Shown: positions 1 to 9,912 of the stretch, in pieces
Layout of the letters: every line of letters begins with the position of its first letter
How positions within the stretch are numbered: the stretch's first letter is position 1
DNA from: Conoideocrella luteorostrata
Taxonomy: Eukaryota; Ascomycota; Sordariomycetes; Hypocreales; Clavicipitaceae
Length of the DNA: 18,250 nt
Direction of reading: 5' to 3'
Assembly (NCBI GenBank): GCA_032433595.1
Contig: JASWJB010000541.1
Location: forward strand, 1-18,250
Notes under the pieces: generated by a model
Seen by the model: only the letters and a program-made list of their open reading frames with translations
Databases searched by the model: none
Told to the model about the DNA's origin: nothing
Position numbers and translations under genes: made by a program

Positions 1-973
1 GGGGGGGGGTTTTTTTCCCTAAGCCCGGTTTCAGTCATCGCTGCTCGCCGCCACCGTCGCCGTCCCACCAACAACTCGGTCCACACCAAGAAATGTTTTC
101 CATAGTGTCACTGAAAACTTTGATAATTGGACCACGAAAGAAATTCAGTCATTTCATCTTCATGGACCCAAGAACATGGTTAACAATTGACCGCCACAAA
201 TCGAACTCGTAATATTATTTCATCGGTTAACAGCTAATTAACAAGATTTCATGGAATTTCAAGCCTATGCTTTGAGGCTTCTCCATATCCGGAGCGTTTG
301 TTCAGTCGCTCCATATAAGTGTGTTGTACGCTATAGGTCTACTTACACAATGCACCACATCAGTCACAATTTTCTTCTTGTGACTCAAGCGGCAGCCTAC
401 ATCAATCAAGCGTTGGCTGCCTGCGGACCGCGATGCCGGGTTCATCACATCCCATGTCATGCGGTTTGCATCGCGGTTGCCACGAATTGCTACGATCGTA
501 TCAAGCTGTCACATTTCCCGCAACGTTCCTGACTCTCGGCCTGGTGCCTGTCCAACCATGATTCATTACCCATACAACCCAGCTTCTGCTGTTGCATCGG
601 CATAAGCTTCATTGCTTATCTATGTGCCTGCGTACCTAGACGTTTAACTATAGCATGCAGACATTATCGTCCAATCAGTTGGTGGTCCATGACGGACTTT
701 TTGATATGTTGCGCGCGATCTCAATCTAACTGGATCCTAATGATCCGAACAGCCCCCAAGACCCTGAAGTGATGCGAACCTGCAGCGCATCCAATGAATC
801 CCATCCACGACCATAAGTTCATCAGTGGCATGTCCACCCCTTTGCGCATTGCGAATCAATGGTGGCTGAGCTTCTGTCGATGTTACCGCCCACATCAAAC
901 AGCCGCTGCTGAGACTTGGAAAAACGGCCCACACTGGTAATGGGGCTACCTTGAGCTGGCAAATCATCGACGC
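1..973. other. upstream intergenic region, no gene seen
   Basis: This stretch precedes the Zn2Cys6 regulator and presumably holds its promoter and 5' leader. It opens with a run of nine or ten G followed by seven T (1-17). The longest open frame (251-532, +) encodes a His/Cys/Tyr-rich peptide with no domain, no secretion signal and no splice-linked continuation, so I do not call it a gene. I see no repeat, tRNA or clear TATA box. Confidence 0.5.
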
Positions 974-3274
974 ATGGCACCGCTTTTTGCTCGAAGCTTT
1001 CATGGCAGCCAGCCTCTTCGGAATTCCAATTCTTCTCATGCGGCGCAACCGCCAACTATGAACTATAATCATTTGATGCGTCGGCACAAGCGACCTCAGG
1101 TAGCCCGGGCTTGTGATTATTGCCGGCAACACCGTATTAAATGCGATAATTCGGTCCCATGTTCCAACTGTAAGGCTAAAGAGCGGGACTGCAGCAACGC
1201 CTCCATTGAGCGTCTCACGCTGCCTCGTGCCTATCGCGACATTGAGCGTCTGAGGCTAAGAGTACAAGAGTTGGAATTAGAGCTTTCGCAAGCGCGAAAT
1301 GAAGCTCATATCTATCATAATAGCCCCCTCTCACAGCTTGCTGCACCAAGCGGTTCCGAGCCGTCCACAGCCATTGAGTTGTATGACGCGGGTTTTCGGG
1401 GATCTATGGAAGGCATCTACATCCGCACTCCGCATTCCGCAAACAAAACATGGTATGGGTCATCATCGCTATTCTTCTTCATTGGGCGCATGTCAAGCTT
1501 CCTGAGTGCAACGGTCAAGCAGACGCATTCCTCGGATCAAATCCCGGAGGTGAATCCAACAGCTACGCTGCTTGATGGTCCGGCGGCTGCTGCTACAACT
1601 CCCTTGAAGCGCAGTGATATGCTTGAGGAGAAAGCTGGCAACGATGCACCGGCAGCTGAGAGATGCGACTTGAGTCCCATGCAGGAGGAGTACTTCATCG
1701 ACCTCTATTGGCAATCCTATCACGCGTCTTTATTTCCCATAATCAATGAGGCGGAGTTCAAGGAGTATCATCGCTCTCTGTGGACATCGTGCGGCAATGT
1801 ACGCAAGCCGTCGGCCCTCGTTGATATTGTAGTTGCGTTGTGCATGCAACTGGGGTTTTCAGTGATGCCAGCCACAATGCAACAACTCAATTTGGGTCGT
1901 TGTGCGGACGCAACTGTTGCAGGTCGCTGCTATTACCTCCGCTGCCAGAAGCTTTTAGCATACGAATTAGAGAACCCATCGATATCTACTCTTCAGTGCC
2001 AGCTGCTATCCGCCGTGTACCTTTGCTGTGGTACCTTTCAGAACATGGCGGATAGTGCTTGTAGTACTGCGGTGCGAACAGCATATGCGCTTGGGATTCA
2101 TCTAGATGCCCCCGAAAACATGTCATTGCAAGAGCGAGATATGCAGAAGCGCCTGTGGTGGGCGCTTTTTGCGCTTGACAGCAAATTTGGCATGAAGCTT
2201 GGTCGTCCATTTCGCCTACATCAGTCGAGTGCTTCACCGGGTTTGCCAGACCATCATGTTCAAGCCGCAGCGCGCTCTGGATCTAGCTTCGCTCCTCTTG
2301 GAGATAATCTCACGTGGCTAAGCTTCGATGTTGAATACTCTAAGCTCTTTCTGGCAGCCCGTGCAGTCTACGCAGCACATTTCAAAAGTAAATCAGCTTC
2401 TTGTAATGACCAGGCTGTGCCATGCAGCCAACCAGTAGAGAAGGGACAGTCGCGGCCCTCGCAACAGCTTTGCATGGCAAGAATGGAAGATTGGGCTGAT
2501 GCTGTGCCGAGCATTCTGCAACTGAAAAGAAAGAACAACGCGCGGCCGTTTTCTACAAATGAACCTGACCTCCTCAACGAGGAACAATTGACGCCAATTT
2601 GGCTTCAGCGACAACGTCTAGTCCTCGAACTGATGTATCATAATCTTTGCACGAATCTCTACCGCCCTTTCATTTCTTTTGGTTCTGCTCCAAAAGATGC
2701 CTCTGCAGAGGAGAATGCTAGAGAATGCGCGCGCCACGCAAGCACCCTGACGCAAATCACATACCAGGCGCTCGTGGCCACACCGTCCTCCATAGCTTGT
2801 TGGCATGAGACCTTTCAGTGGCAGTGGAACGCAGCAATGACACTTGTGGGCTATGTTCTGGCATGTCCTCAAGACGTGCTGACGGAGGACATCAGGAAAA
2901 GCATTAGCGTTTCCATTGATGTTTTCGACCTTTTTGGTAAGAGCTTTGCGGGTGCTAGGAGTGCAGCCAGCATTATGCGCAAGCTCAGCACTACCATCAG
3001 CCCAAAGGTACAATCAAGTGCGGAAAATCGGCCCACTACACAAGTGAGCCTTCATGTGAATGAAGCGACATCTGGTGCGGGACTTGTCAATTATGAAGCT
3101 GATCTTGGGCCCCATCTTGGCTCTGCCGCTGGAGTACTGGCAGACAGTCTGTCATGGCTGGATGATATTGATAACGCCCAGCTGCAGGAGATGTTCAATT
3201 TGGCATTCGACGTCGATTCTGCTGAGTTGAACCGTTCAGATTCGTTTATTAATGTAGATACAGGGATATATTAA
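974..3274 (+). CDS. Zn2Cys6 fungal-specific transcription factor (XlnR/AraR-like architecture)
   Basis: A single uninterrupted frame of 766 codons encodes a nuclear DNA-binding regulator. The six cysteines of a binuclear zinc cluster are at residues 47, 50, 57, 63, 66 and 73 with spacing C-x2-C-x6-C-x5-C-x2-C-x6-C, flanked by basic residues (RRHKR before it). A Leu/Glu/Arg-rich coiled coil follows (about 84-112) and should mediate dimerisation. Residues about 147-182 hold a TWYGSSSLFFFIGRM segment that I recall from XlnR/AraR-type activators. The fungal-specific middle homology domain begins near residue 236 (YFIDLYWQSYHASLFPIIN) and includes RLWWALFALD and a GRPF motif near 404-412. The C-terminus is acidic, as in activation domains. 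An alternative start at 1058 (residue 29) has A at -3 and lies just before the conserved part; it may be the true start. No intron is needed. Target genes are unknown; family assignment beyond Zn2Cys6/Fungal_trans is tentative. Confidence 0.9.
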   Translation: MAPLFARSFHGSQPLRNSNSSHAAQPPTMNYNHLMRRHKRPQVARACDYCRQHRIKCDNSVPCSNCKAKERDCSNASIERLTLPRAYRDIERLRLRVQELELELSQARNEAHIYHNSPLSQLAAPSGSEPSTAIELYDAGFRGSMEGIYIRTPHSANKTWYGSSSLFFFIGRMSSFLSATVKQTHSSDQIPEVNPTATLLDGPAAAATTPLKRSDMLEEKAGNDAPAAERCDLSPMQEEYFIDLYWQSYHASLFPIINEAEFKEYHRSLWTSCGNVRKPSALVDIVVALCMQLGFSVMPATMQQLNLGRCADATVAGRCYYLRCQKLLAYELENPSISTLQCQLLSAVYLCCGTFQNMADSACSTAVRTAYALGIHLDAPENMSLQERDMQKRLWWALFALDSKFGMKLGRPFRLHQSSASPGLPDHHVQAAARSGSSFAPLGDNLTWLSFDVEYSKLFLAARAVYAAHFKSKSASCNDQAVPCSQPVEKGQSRPSQQLCMARMEDWADAVPSILQLKRKNNARPFSTNEPDLLNEEQLTPIWLQRQRLVLELMYHNLCTNLYRPFISFGSAPKDASAEENARECARHASTLTQITYQALVATPSSIACWHETFQWQWNAAMTLVGYVLACPQDVLTEDIRKSISVSIDVFDLFGKSFAGARSAASIMRKLSTTISPKVQSSAENRPTTQVSLHVNEATSGAGLVNYEADLGPHLGSAAGVLADSLSWLDDIDNAQLQEMFNLAFDVDSAELNRSDSFINVDTGIY

Positions 3275-4497
3275 AGAAATGCGTGAAATCTTTCAAATAA
3301 GATAATCATTGAATAGATTATAGTGTTACTAAGAAATGCCCGACGTCCCGACGGAAGACGTAAAAAAAAAACGGGGGCAAAGGGTTGAAGAAAAGCTGAT
3401 GCTGATACATAGTAGATGAAGGAGTGCAATGAACGGGACATGCTCTCGTCTTCAAAGAAGTTGTGGGTTGCACAGGGTTGTGCAGCGATCTAGATCGTTG
3501 GCTTCAAATTGAATGTATTCATAAGTCTCTGTATCTATCTAAGAAGAAGAAAACAAGTCAAGGTGGGAGGCACGATATCGTCGTATAAATATCGTGGCTG
3601 AAAGGTGACCACGTGACGAGCTCAGTGCTTCCTATTGTGCTTGGCGGGATTCCAACAGAAGTTTTATAGCTGCCTTGCGTCGCGACATGGGCCCCCCGTC
3701 CATCTATGCTATGCCCACGTGCGGTTCGACATTTCGGCCAGCCATTTTCGCTGACTCGCTCTTCGGGTCCAACTATATAGCGGGGGCGGCTGAAGTGGAG
3801 TGGCGGACGGGAAGCAGCCCATCTGGGGCACAGACGAAGGTATCCATAGACTTGGCCGGCGAGCTTGGCATCAATGATTCGGGAAACACTACATGTCATG
3901 AGGTGGTGGGCAGGTATGGTCAATCTGATAAGAGCAAAGATCCCTGTTTCTTCTATCTAATTGAAGAGGAGTCGGGATTCTTACTATTGATGACTTCTGG
4001 CTCGCTAGATATTGGATAAACTTTGGTCAGGATGGTGTGATATCCACTAGTTATCATTTGACTTATTCTGTGACACTTCAAGTGTGTCACCACTTCTCTG
4101 GCCTTTGCATTTCCCTGAAATCATGCATGAAAGTGTCTTACTTTTGCGTGAGTTAAAGCAAGTTTTGCTTGTAGCTTTCCAACATGCTCACAAAGAGGAG
4201 TGCCCCGTTTCCACTCATCGTTCTTCCGGTCACCCAACCTCGACGTATAGTCTATTCTTTGTTCTTTCTTAGGTTCGTAGACCTCAAAGGGGTCACAAGA
4301 GCGATTTCACATTAAAAGAAATAATCAAGTATCGTGCAGAGTATCTCTAACGCAAATAAATCAAGTAAAATTCCACAGAACTCCGGCGGTGAAAACCAAG
4401 CTTTCCTTAATATGTGGACTGCCATCGCCGGGCCATGAAATCCACCACTCCGACAGCTTGGACTAAGAAGTTGATGCAGGTATTCGTCTTTGGCAGA
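3275..4497. other. convergent intergenic region, no gene seen
   Basis: About 1.2 kb lies between the 3' ends of the regulator (+) and the secreted-protein gene (-), so it should contain both terminators. It has an A-run at 3362-3371 and AT-rich stretches after 4280. Open frames at 3675-4019 (+), 3558-3923 (-) and 4084-4272 (+) show no domain, signal peptide or splice-linked extension and overlap one another. An imperfect inverted repeat (GTGACACTT next to AAGTGTGTCAC) sits near 4070-4090. I see nothing else. Confidence 0.5.
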
Positions 4498-5548
4498 TTA
4501 TTCTGCCGTGAATCGGATGCAGTCATCCTGCGCCCCACGCCTGGCTACTGGCATAATAACTGGCTGGTGGTTGGACGCCGCAATCAAAGTGCACACGCGG
4601 TAGTTGCCAGCTGGTACGCCATTTTCAACGCTGACAGAGAGCAGTCCGGCTGGATCGGCCGCGGTATTCACTGCTTTGAAGTCTTGGATGTCGATAGGGT
4701 CCAGAGGTTCTTGGGGGTTTAAGTCACCCCCAGTATTTTGGATCGTGAAGTGCAGGTGTCCCATGACCTTGCCTTCAGAATTCAAATCTTGAGGGGCAGA
4801 ATAATAGGTTGATTCAGGGTTCGTAAAATTACCCGCCGCCAAGTTCGACACCTTCGCCTGCAGCTTAAACTCCTTTCCAGCAGGTATCTTTGCTCCATTT
4901 TGAGGGCACATAATGATGCTAGAGATCATGTTTTTTTTGGCGGGGATTTTCCCCATGGCTTCATAACTCGGTCAGCACTGGACGGGATGAAAGCGAATAC
5001 AACAGGTGTGAGACTTACGAATGCTATTGCACGAGCCTGCTTCCACCTGCGTGCCGTTGGTCAAAGCTGAGCCATTGCAAAAATTTATGAAGTTCGCCAA
5101 ATCACTAGAACTGTAAGATCTCTGCATATCCTGAAAACTGATATCAGGGCACTTACGTCGCTGAGGGGGTTTGGCCTGTGGCGTTGGCTGCATTGCCATT
5201 GTGCTGGGAGGCGTTCTGGACGACATTTGCTTCGAGAACGCCGGCGGGCGCTGCGCCTTTGTTGTTCCCAGCTTCCTTGTCTCCCTTCCCTGGTTCTCCC
5301 TTCCCGGGTTCCGCCTTTGCTGGTTCTCCTTTCCTTGGTTCTCCCTTCGCTGGTTCTCCTTTTCCTGGTTCTGCATTCCCTGGTTCTTCCTTGTCTGGGT
5401 GGGGATGGCCGAGCTTGGAGAGTTTCTTGGCGTGTCGCGGTGCCAAAAGTAGATCCCGAGAGTGCCCAGAGCGCACATTTGCTTCTCGCCCTGCTATGAC
5501 TATCATGGCCAAGCTCGCGAGCGTAAAGAGCAGTTCTAGGAGACGCAT
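4498..5548 (-). CDS. small secreted protein with EPxKG pentapeptide repeats (fungal family often mislabelled 'ribosomal protein s17')
   Basis: Three exons on the minus strand, 5548-5157, 5110-5019 and 4958-4498, join in frame to 314 residues. Both introns (46 and 60 nt) start GTAAGT; the second has a CTGAC branch site 11 nt before its AAG acceptor. Residues 1-20 form a signal peptide (MRLLELLFTLASLAMIVIAG). Residues 55-89 are seven tandem EPxKG-type pentapeptides, giving a flexible charged linker. The conserved domain starts at NFINFCNG/GSCN in exon 2 and continues PMGKIPA, YYSAPQDL, GHLHFTIQ, PLDPID, GVPAGNYR, ASNHQPV and RRGAQDDC to the end. I remember this pattern from short secreted fungal proteins that automated pipelines call 'ribosomal protein s17'; nothing here is ribosomal. 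Cysteines FC, SC, CPQ, RVC and DDC could pair as disulfides. Molecular function is unknown; an extracellular or wall location is inferred from the signal peptide. Confidence 0.83.
5282..5386 (-). repeat. seven-copy 15-bp coding minisatellite (EPxKG)
   Basis: Seven consecutive 15-nt units encode EPGNA, EPGKG, EPAKG, EPRKG, EPAKA, EPGKG and EPGKG inside exon 1 of the secreted-protein gene. All units keep Glu-Pro; the variable positions are 3 and 5, plus one Lys to Asn. Such in-frame arrays usually change copy number by slippage or unequal exchange without breaking the frame. Confidence 0.9.
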
Positions 5549-5618
5549 TTTTAGAGCAGATTACGGTGCAGGTTCTGTCAAGGGAACGATTTGGGCACCA
5601 GCTGTGTGGATGACAGTA

Positions 5619-5642
5619 GAATTATGGAATTATGGAATTTTG
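5619..5642. repeat. three tandem 8-bp repeats GAATTATG in the upstream region
   Basis: GAATTATG occurs at 5619-5626 and 5627-5634, followed by GAATTTTG at 5635-5642 (7 of 8 identical). The array lies 71-94 bp upstream of the start codon at 5548, in the probable 5' leader or proximal promoter of the secreted-protein gene. Confidence 0.7.
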
Positions 5643-5680
5643 ACTTCGCAAGGGTCAGAAAGAAAGACGCATCGGCGATC

Positions 5681-5690
5681 CTATTTAATA
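5681..5690 (-). promoter_or_regulatory. TATA-like element of the secreted-protein gene
   Basis: Read on the minus strand this is TATTAAATAG, about 133-142 bp upstream of the ATG at 5548. The distance suits a fungal TATA box followed by a leader of roughly 100 nt. No transcript data support it. Confidence 0.35.
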
Positions 5691-6079
5691 GAAAAAGGAA
5701 CGGGCTTGGAATGATGGGGACAAGGTAGGTAAGCTTTCAGTCGAGTTTTGAAGAAACTAAAAGACTTGTTGGCATGAAACAAGACTCTAGTTTCGAAACT
5801 CCACGGCAGGCTATTGGCGACACGTCTGCATGTGGGAGCAAGACAGACGTCATGTTCTCGCATGTCGCGCACAGCTTGGCGGGCTCGAATGGAAGCAGGC
5901 ACTAGAACTTTAACTTCTGGTCGAAGTCCTGCGGCACTAAGGAACTAGAGTCTCGACCTACACAGCGAAACAGCTATTTTTGTTTCATACTGAGGGTTGA
6001 TTTCACATGCGACAGCCCAGCTCCGCTTTTGCGGAGATCCCACTTCTACAGATTGGAGACGGAATGCACCGACTTTGTC

Positions 6080-6108
6080 GGGGTTAAGGTTAACGAACCC
6101 CTCAGGGG
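6080..6108. promoter_or_regulatory. overlapping palindromes with two STRE-like CCCCT/AGGGG cores
   Basis: GGGGTT (6080-6085) pairs with AACCCC (6096-6101) around a GTTAAC palindrome (6089-6094), and CCCCTCAGGGG (6098-6108) shares its C4 with the first stem. CCCCT and AGGGG are the two orientations of the stress response element bound by Msn2/4-type zinc fingers in yeasts. The site is about 530-560 bp upstream of the secreted-protein start codon. Function is inferred from the motif only. Confidence 0.35.
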
Positions 6109-6562
6109 AGTCACAACAGGGAAGCCTCTTGGTTGCCCGACAACCCCACCCAGGCGGAGCCGAGTACCGACGCCGAGTCTCTTTGTCGAGGCCCTGGAAG
6201 GCACGCAATCCGACGAATTTGCAGGTCTTCCTTGTGAAGAAAAGTAACGCTACGACTTCTTGTGATATATTCTAAGACGCGCTCGGGGACGGACCAGAAC
6301 GAACAACAAAAAAAACTCGATTACTTCTTCCGTTGTCCCTAAACCCCAAACTCGTGCATTGTAGAAAGGACTTGGCATGCAATTCATGCTAGCATGGCAA
6401 ACAATTCTCTCATTAGACCAAAGAAAGCATAGTAAAGGCTATGGAAGGACGGATAGATCAACCTCCCGCAGGAGTTTATCAACAGACGGATTGAATCAGT
6501 GCATCGGCCGAGGATGGGGTAGCTCGGAATTCTAGCGCGTTCGATTCAATGGTTCTTTAATG

Positions 6563-6579
6563 TACGGAGTAACTCCGTA
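6563..6579. repeat. 17-bp perfect palindrome TACGGAGT-A-ACTCCGTA
   Basis: Two 8-bp arms are exact reverse complements around a single A. Related half sites occur elsewhere in the window: TACGGAGTA at 11881-11889 and 12001-12009, ACTCCGTA at 16664-16671, and the palindrome TCCGTACGGA at 7162-7171. It could be a binding site for a dimeric protein or part of a dispersed short repeat. Confidence 0.6.
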
Positions 6580-8024
6580 ATTAGTCTTCATTAAAAACCG
6601 GGCAGCTTTCCGATCCAATTTGACGCTAAGTTGCCCGATACGGGGCAAGAGAGGACGCTTCCCCTGCCATCGGCATACTCCATGTGGTTACGTAGAGTTT
6701 CTGAAATGTGGAGCGCAGTCACAACTGCTGCAAAGAGAGATGCAAGGCCGAAGGTTGTTTATGGATCTGCGGGGTTATCTATTGGCTATACATTACGTTC
6801 ACTACGTGATTCAGTGATCTGACACTTTGCCTCGTGCGACATACACCTCACCTATCCCCTGCCCGAGCCCCTAGATGGACGCTCTGCTTCAAGCGCAAGC
6901 CAAGAGCCAGGAGCACCGTCCCAGAGCATGCTGCCAATGTAGAATTGCGCGGGGCACAATGTCAGACGCCAGGGAAGCCATGCCCTAGGCTCGTCTTGGA
7001 CCGTAGGGTTGACACAGCGATGACAGGCCAGGGTGCTGGGTATTTTGCTGCTGGGATAAGTTTGGTTCCGGCTAAATTCTGCCCCCCTCCCCCTCCCCCC
7101 GGCCCTTCTCTCGCTTTCTTTTCTTTCTTTTGCTGGCATCAATGTCATGCTGACTCTTTATTCCGTACGGAGGACATGCGTCCACTTATAGCCTTCTTTT
7201 GCCGACCTGGTCAGGTAGATACCGGACTTTTCCTTTAACATCATCGCTCTTGCATTTTAAACGCGTTCATTCCATGCGACAAGCAGGGCCTTCGAATCCT
7301 GAGATCTAAATCCTGTGATCGATGCATCACTTACGAAAGCTGTGTCAGGAATAGCGTTCCTAAGCTTGAAGACTGTGGGCTATCACAGCGCGGCGGGAGT
7401 TATTCACCGCCTGGCTCGAGGATGCACTAAACGTTATATTTAGAGTTTAAAGCGGAGGAAGACAAGAAGAAGGGTTTCCTTCTGTCTGATTTTCTTCTTC
7501 GCTTCACTAAATAGTGCCACTATGCCACATCCCTATTCCTCTTGTTGGAGTGCACGCCGCTGGCCTACTGGACGCGCACCACCCGCCAGCACTGTCAACA
7601 GGAAATACGAGCCTATTTAAGGGCCATAAGTGAATATGAAAAGTGTTGACTACGCCATTCTGCGTTGAAGAGTATAGGACGCGTGCCAAATAGAAAGATT
7701 GCTTAGAGCATGCGGTTATAGATTGAACTGATCTGTGGCGCCTGGCAAAAAAGGTAGTGACTGATACCATCGCCGCTGCGGAGGGCTGTGCAAAGCGCAG
7801 ATGAAGGCTCATGCGCTTCCAGTGAGGATTGCTGTGTATATGCACCTACTTCCTTGGCGTGTTCATGCTAACATAGTATTATTATAGCGAAGCGTCCTTT
7901 GTTAATTCCTACGAAATCTAGCCTCTAGGTTAACATGATTGCTTCTGGTGAGGTTGTTTTCATAAATCTAGCATTAAAGTCTGTAACTCAATGACCATTC
8001 CAACATGGAATATTTGACCTGCAT

Positions 8025-9912
8025 TCATAGCAGAATCAGGGCTGCCTCACTGGCACCAACCGCTATGTTGACAAATCCATCAACTGCTTTAATGGAGACG
8101 GAACTTGGATGCTCTGGTGATGCGACTCCATTATTCTGATGAGTCCACGTTTGACCAGCCCAAGAAAATGACCCTGAAGTAGTAGCGCCTCCCGCAGAAG
8201 TTAGCGTACGAACCTGAACCGACTTCACCCCGGCTGGAATCTGGATTTTGAAGCTCCTTGTCGGCCGAGACCCATCGCCTCGCCAGACATCGAAATTGAT
8301 AATTGCCATTTTGTTGAGCACGCCGGCATCGTAGCCCGCATAGACGGCGCTTAAATCGTCACCGGTATCCAGTTCTTTGACGCGAAAGGCATTCGATTTG
8401 CCGATGAAATCCGCGGCAAAGAGGTGGCCGTAGTACGGAGACCGAACTTGGGGCGATATGTCGCCGATGGTGACGGGGTGCCAGGCAGCATAGCCGAAGA
8501 CCTGACCAAGCTGCATGTGTACGCGACTTACGTTCTGTTACACGTTCAGCCGGGTGCTTTAAATTCTTGCCCGATTTCATCTCTCAAAGCGTCGTTCAAC
8601 TCACCAGTGTCATGGTATACATCAAGTAGTCGGCAGTCCACAAGGCGCCAGCCCATATACCCTCGGAATTATCTATTGAGCTGCCAGAGGTGGTGTACCG
8701 CCCTGATTCCCCAAGCACACGCCCCATCTTGAGATGATTCGTCTGCATCCACATAAAGTTTCTCTTATGCGCACTGAGAGACGACACAAGGGCGGTATGG
8801 TTCATAAATGTTGCTGAGCCCGTTAGCTTTTGAAACATAAACACAGGGTTGCGTCGCAGCTCGTTCTCGCTCTTACATTGCAATCCAGCCGTAGAGTTGG
8901 TTCGCTGATAACTATGTAACATTAGATGTGAATAGCGGATAGACACTCTGCCTAACTCACTGATGGATAGAAACCGTCTTGATACGCCCTCCCGAGGCCA
9001 TACCCGCATCGAGTGCATTGTGTCTAATGTCTTGTCAGCAACAACGATGCTAAACAAGATGTCCCTTTTTTTTGTTTTTACTCACGGCGTCCACGCACGA
9101 TCACCTTGCCCATCAGTCGCTCCGGCAAAGGTTAACGCTTGAAAGAGCGGCTTGTTTGGCAATCCCAAGCTTGCTACCAACCAATCCGAGTAGGCCTTCC
9201 ACTCAGCCGAGTACTCTGCCGGCCCATACGGCTTAGACCTCACACCCTGACGAACATACAAGTCAGGCTCGTTGCCAATTTCCAGAGCCTCCAGGTTCTC
9301 CATGCCAATACTATGCAATGCCTCCTTCGCTTGAGCCAGTGAGTTGCTGCGATTCAGCTTCGCAAACGGTATGTCATACACGAATCGTGTCCCCGGGAAG
9401 TTTTTGAACCCTTCAAAGAACGTTGGACCCCATGTGAACTTCTGGCCTATACCCGCGCCGTTCTGGGGTGGCGTTACCGGCTCTTTCTGGTTGCCATCAT
9501 ACTTGGAATAGTCACTGGCAAAGGGGCCTTGTCAGTAGCCACGGCTCGCATAAATGTTCATACGTGTTAACGACGCGCCACCTCAAACTGACCAATTTGT
9601 TCCTCCCACACGAATGACAAGTGCCCCGCCCGTACGATCCTCGATAGCCTTGATCAAGTTCTGACTGAACGAATTCGGCTTTGCGGATGATCCTGGTTCG
9701 CCTAATCAGTCTCTTTTCTCGAAACGCGCATATAATCGCATCGCGCGCATACCCGAGTATGCAGGCCATGAACTGGCCTGGCATCCAAAACTGGGAAATG
9801 AGGAGTCTATCACCACAGACGCTCCGACAGGAGCATTTGCTGCCGGAAAGAGGTCCAGACAATTGCCCAGGGAGGAGGCAAGTATGACTGCTAGTAGTGG
9901 TGACCGAGTCAT
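8025..9912 (-). CDS. secreted glycoside hydrolase family 79 (beta-glucuronidase-like)
   Basis: Six exons on the minus strand, 9912-9753, 9692-9593, 9514-9086, 9023-8961, 8911-8605 and 8534-8025, join in frame to 522 residues. The five introns are 60, 78, 62, 49 and 70 nt; introns 2 and 3 carry perfect CTGAC branch sites. A signal peptide (about 1-18) is followed by a TIM-barrel domain with IRVGGTN (80-86) and EIGNEPDLY, whose Glu169 should be the catalytic acid/base. VSIHHYQ lies at 247-253, and LGESGRY holds the probable nucleophile Glu319. NVSRVHMQLGQVFGYAAWHP (from 354) leads into the beta-sandwich C-terminal domain typical of GH79. Fungal members release glucuronic acid or its 4-O-methyl form from glycans such as arabinogalactan proteins; exact substrate cannot be read here. 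Intron 1 has two in-frame acceptors 9 nt apart (ATTAG and CCAG); I chose the second because the first is only a few bases from the branch site. Length and motifs look intact. Confidence 0.9.

Larger units (their letters stand above)
5549..8024. other. 2.5-kb intergenic region
   Basis: This separates the 5' end of the secreted-protein gene from the 3' end of the GH79 gene, so most of it is probably promoter of the former. It contains the 8-bp repeat and TATA-like element listed separately, a CCCCTCAGGGG palindrome with flanking GGGGTT/AACCCC stem (6080-6108), a TACGGAGT/ACTCCGTA palindrome (6563-6579), and a long C/T tract on the + strand (7080-7131) like those near fungal transcription starts. 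Open frames here (for example 5997-6275 and 6834-7238) have no recognisable domain, signal peptide or splice-linked partner. A decayed or non-coding + strand unit downstream of the C/T tract is possible but unsupported. Confidence 0.45.

Noticed and set aside
251..532. 93-codon + strand open frame upstream of the regulator
   Set aside because: No domain, signal peptide, repeat or splice partner; composition looks like random translated promoter DNA.
3558..4019. Overlapping open frames on both strands in the convergent intergenic region
   Set aside because: Both over 100 codons but mutually overlapping, with no recognisable motif and no splice-supported extension.
5171..5714. Three long + strand open frames opposite the secreted-protein gene
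   Set aside because: They exist because the 15-bp repeat is open in several frames; the minus strand has the signal peptide, introns and conserved domain.
6834..7238. 134-codon + strand frame crossing the C/T-rich tract
   Set aside because: The polyproline run is just the pyrimidine tract translated; no domain or signal peptide.
7291..7299. TTCGAATCC resembling a tRNA B box
   Set aside because: No matching A box, acceptor stem or cloverleaf could be drawn around it.
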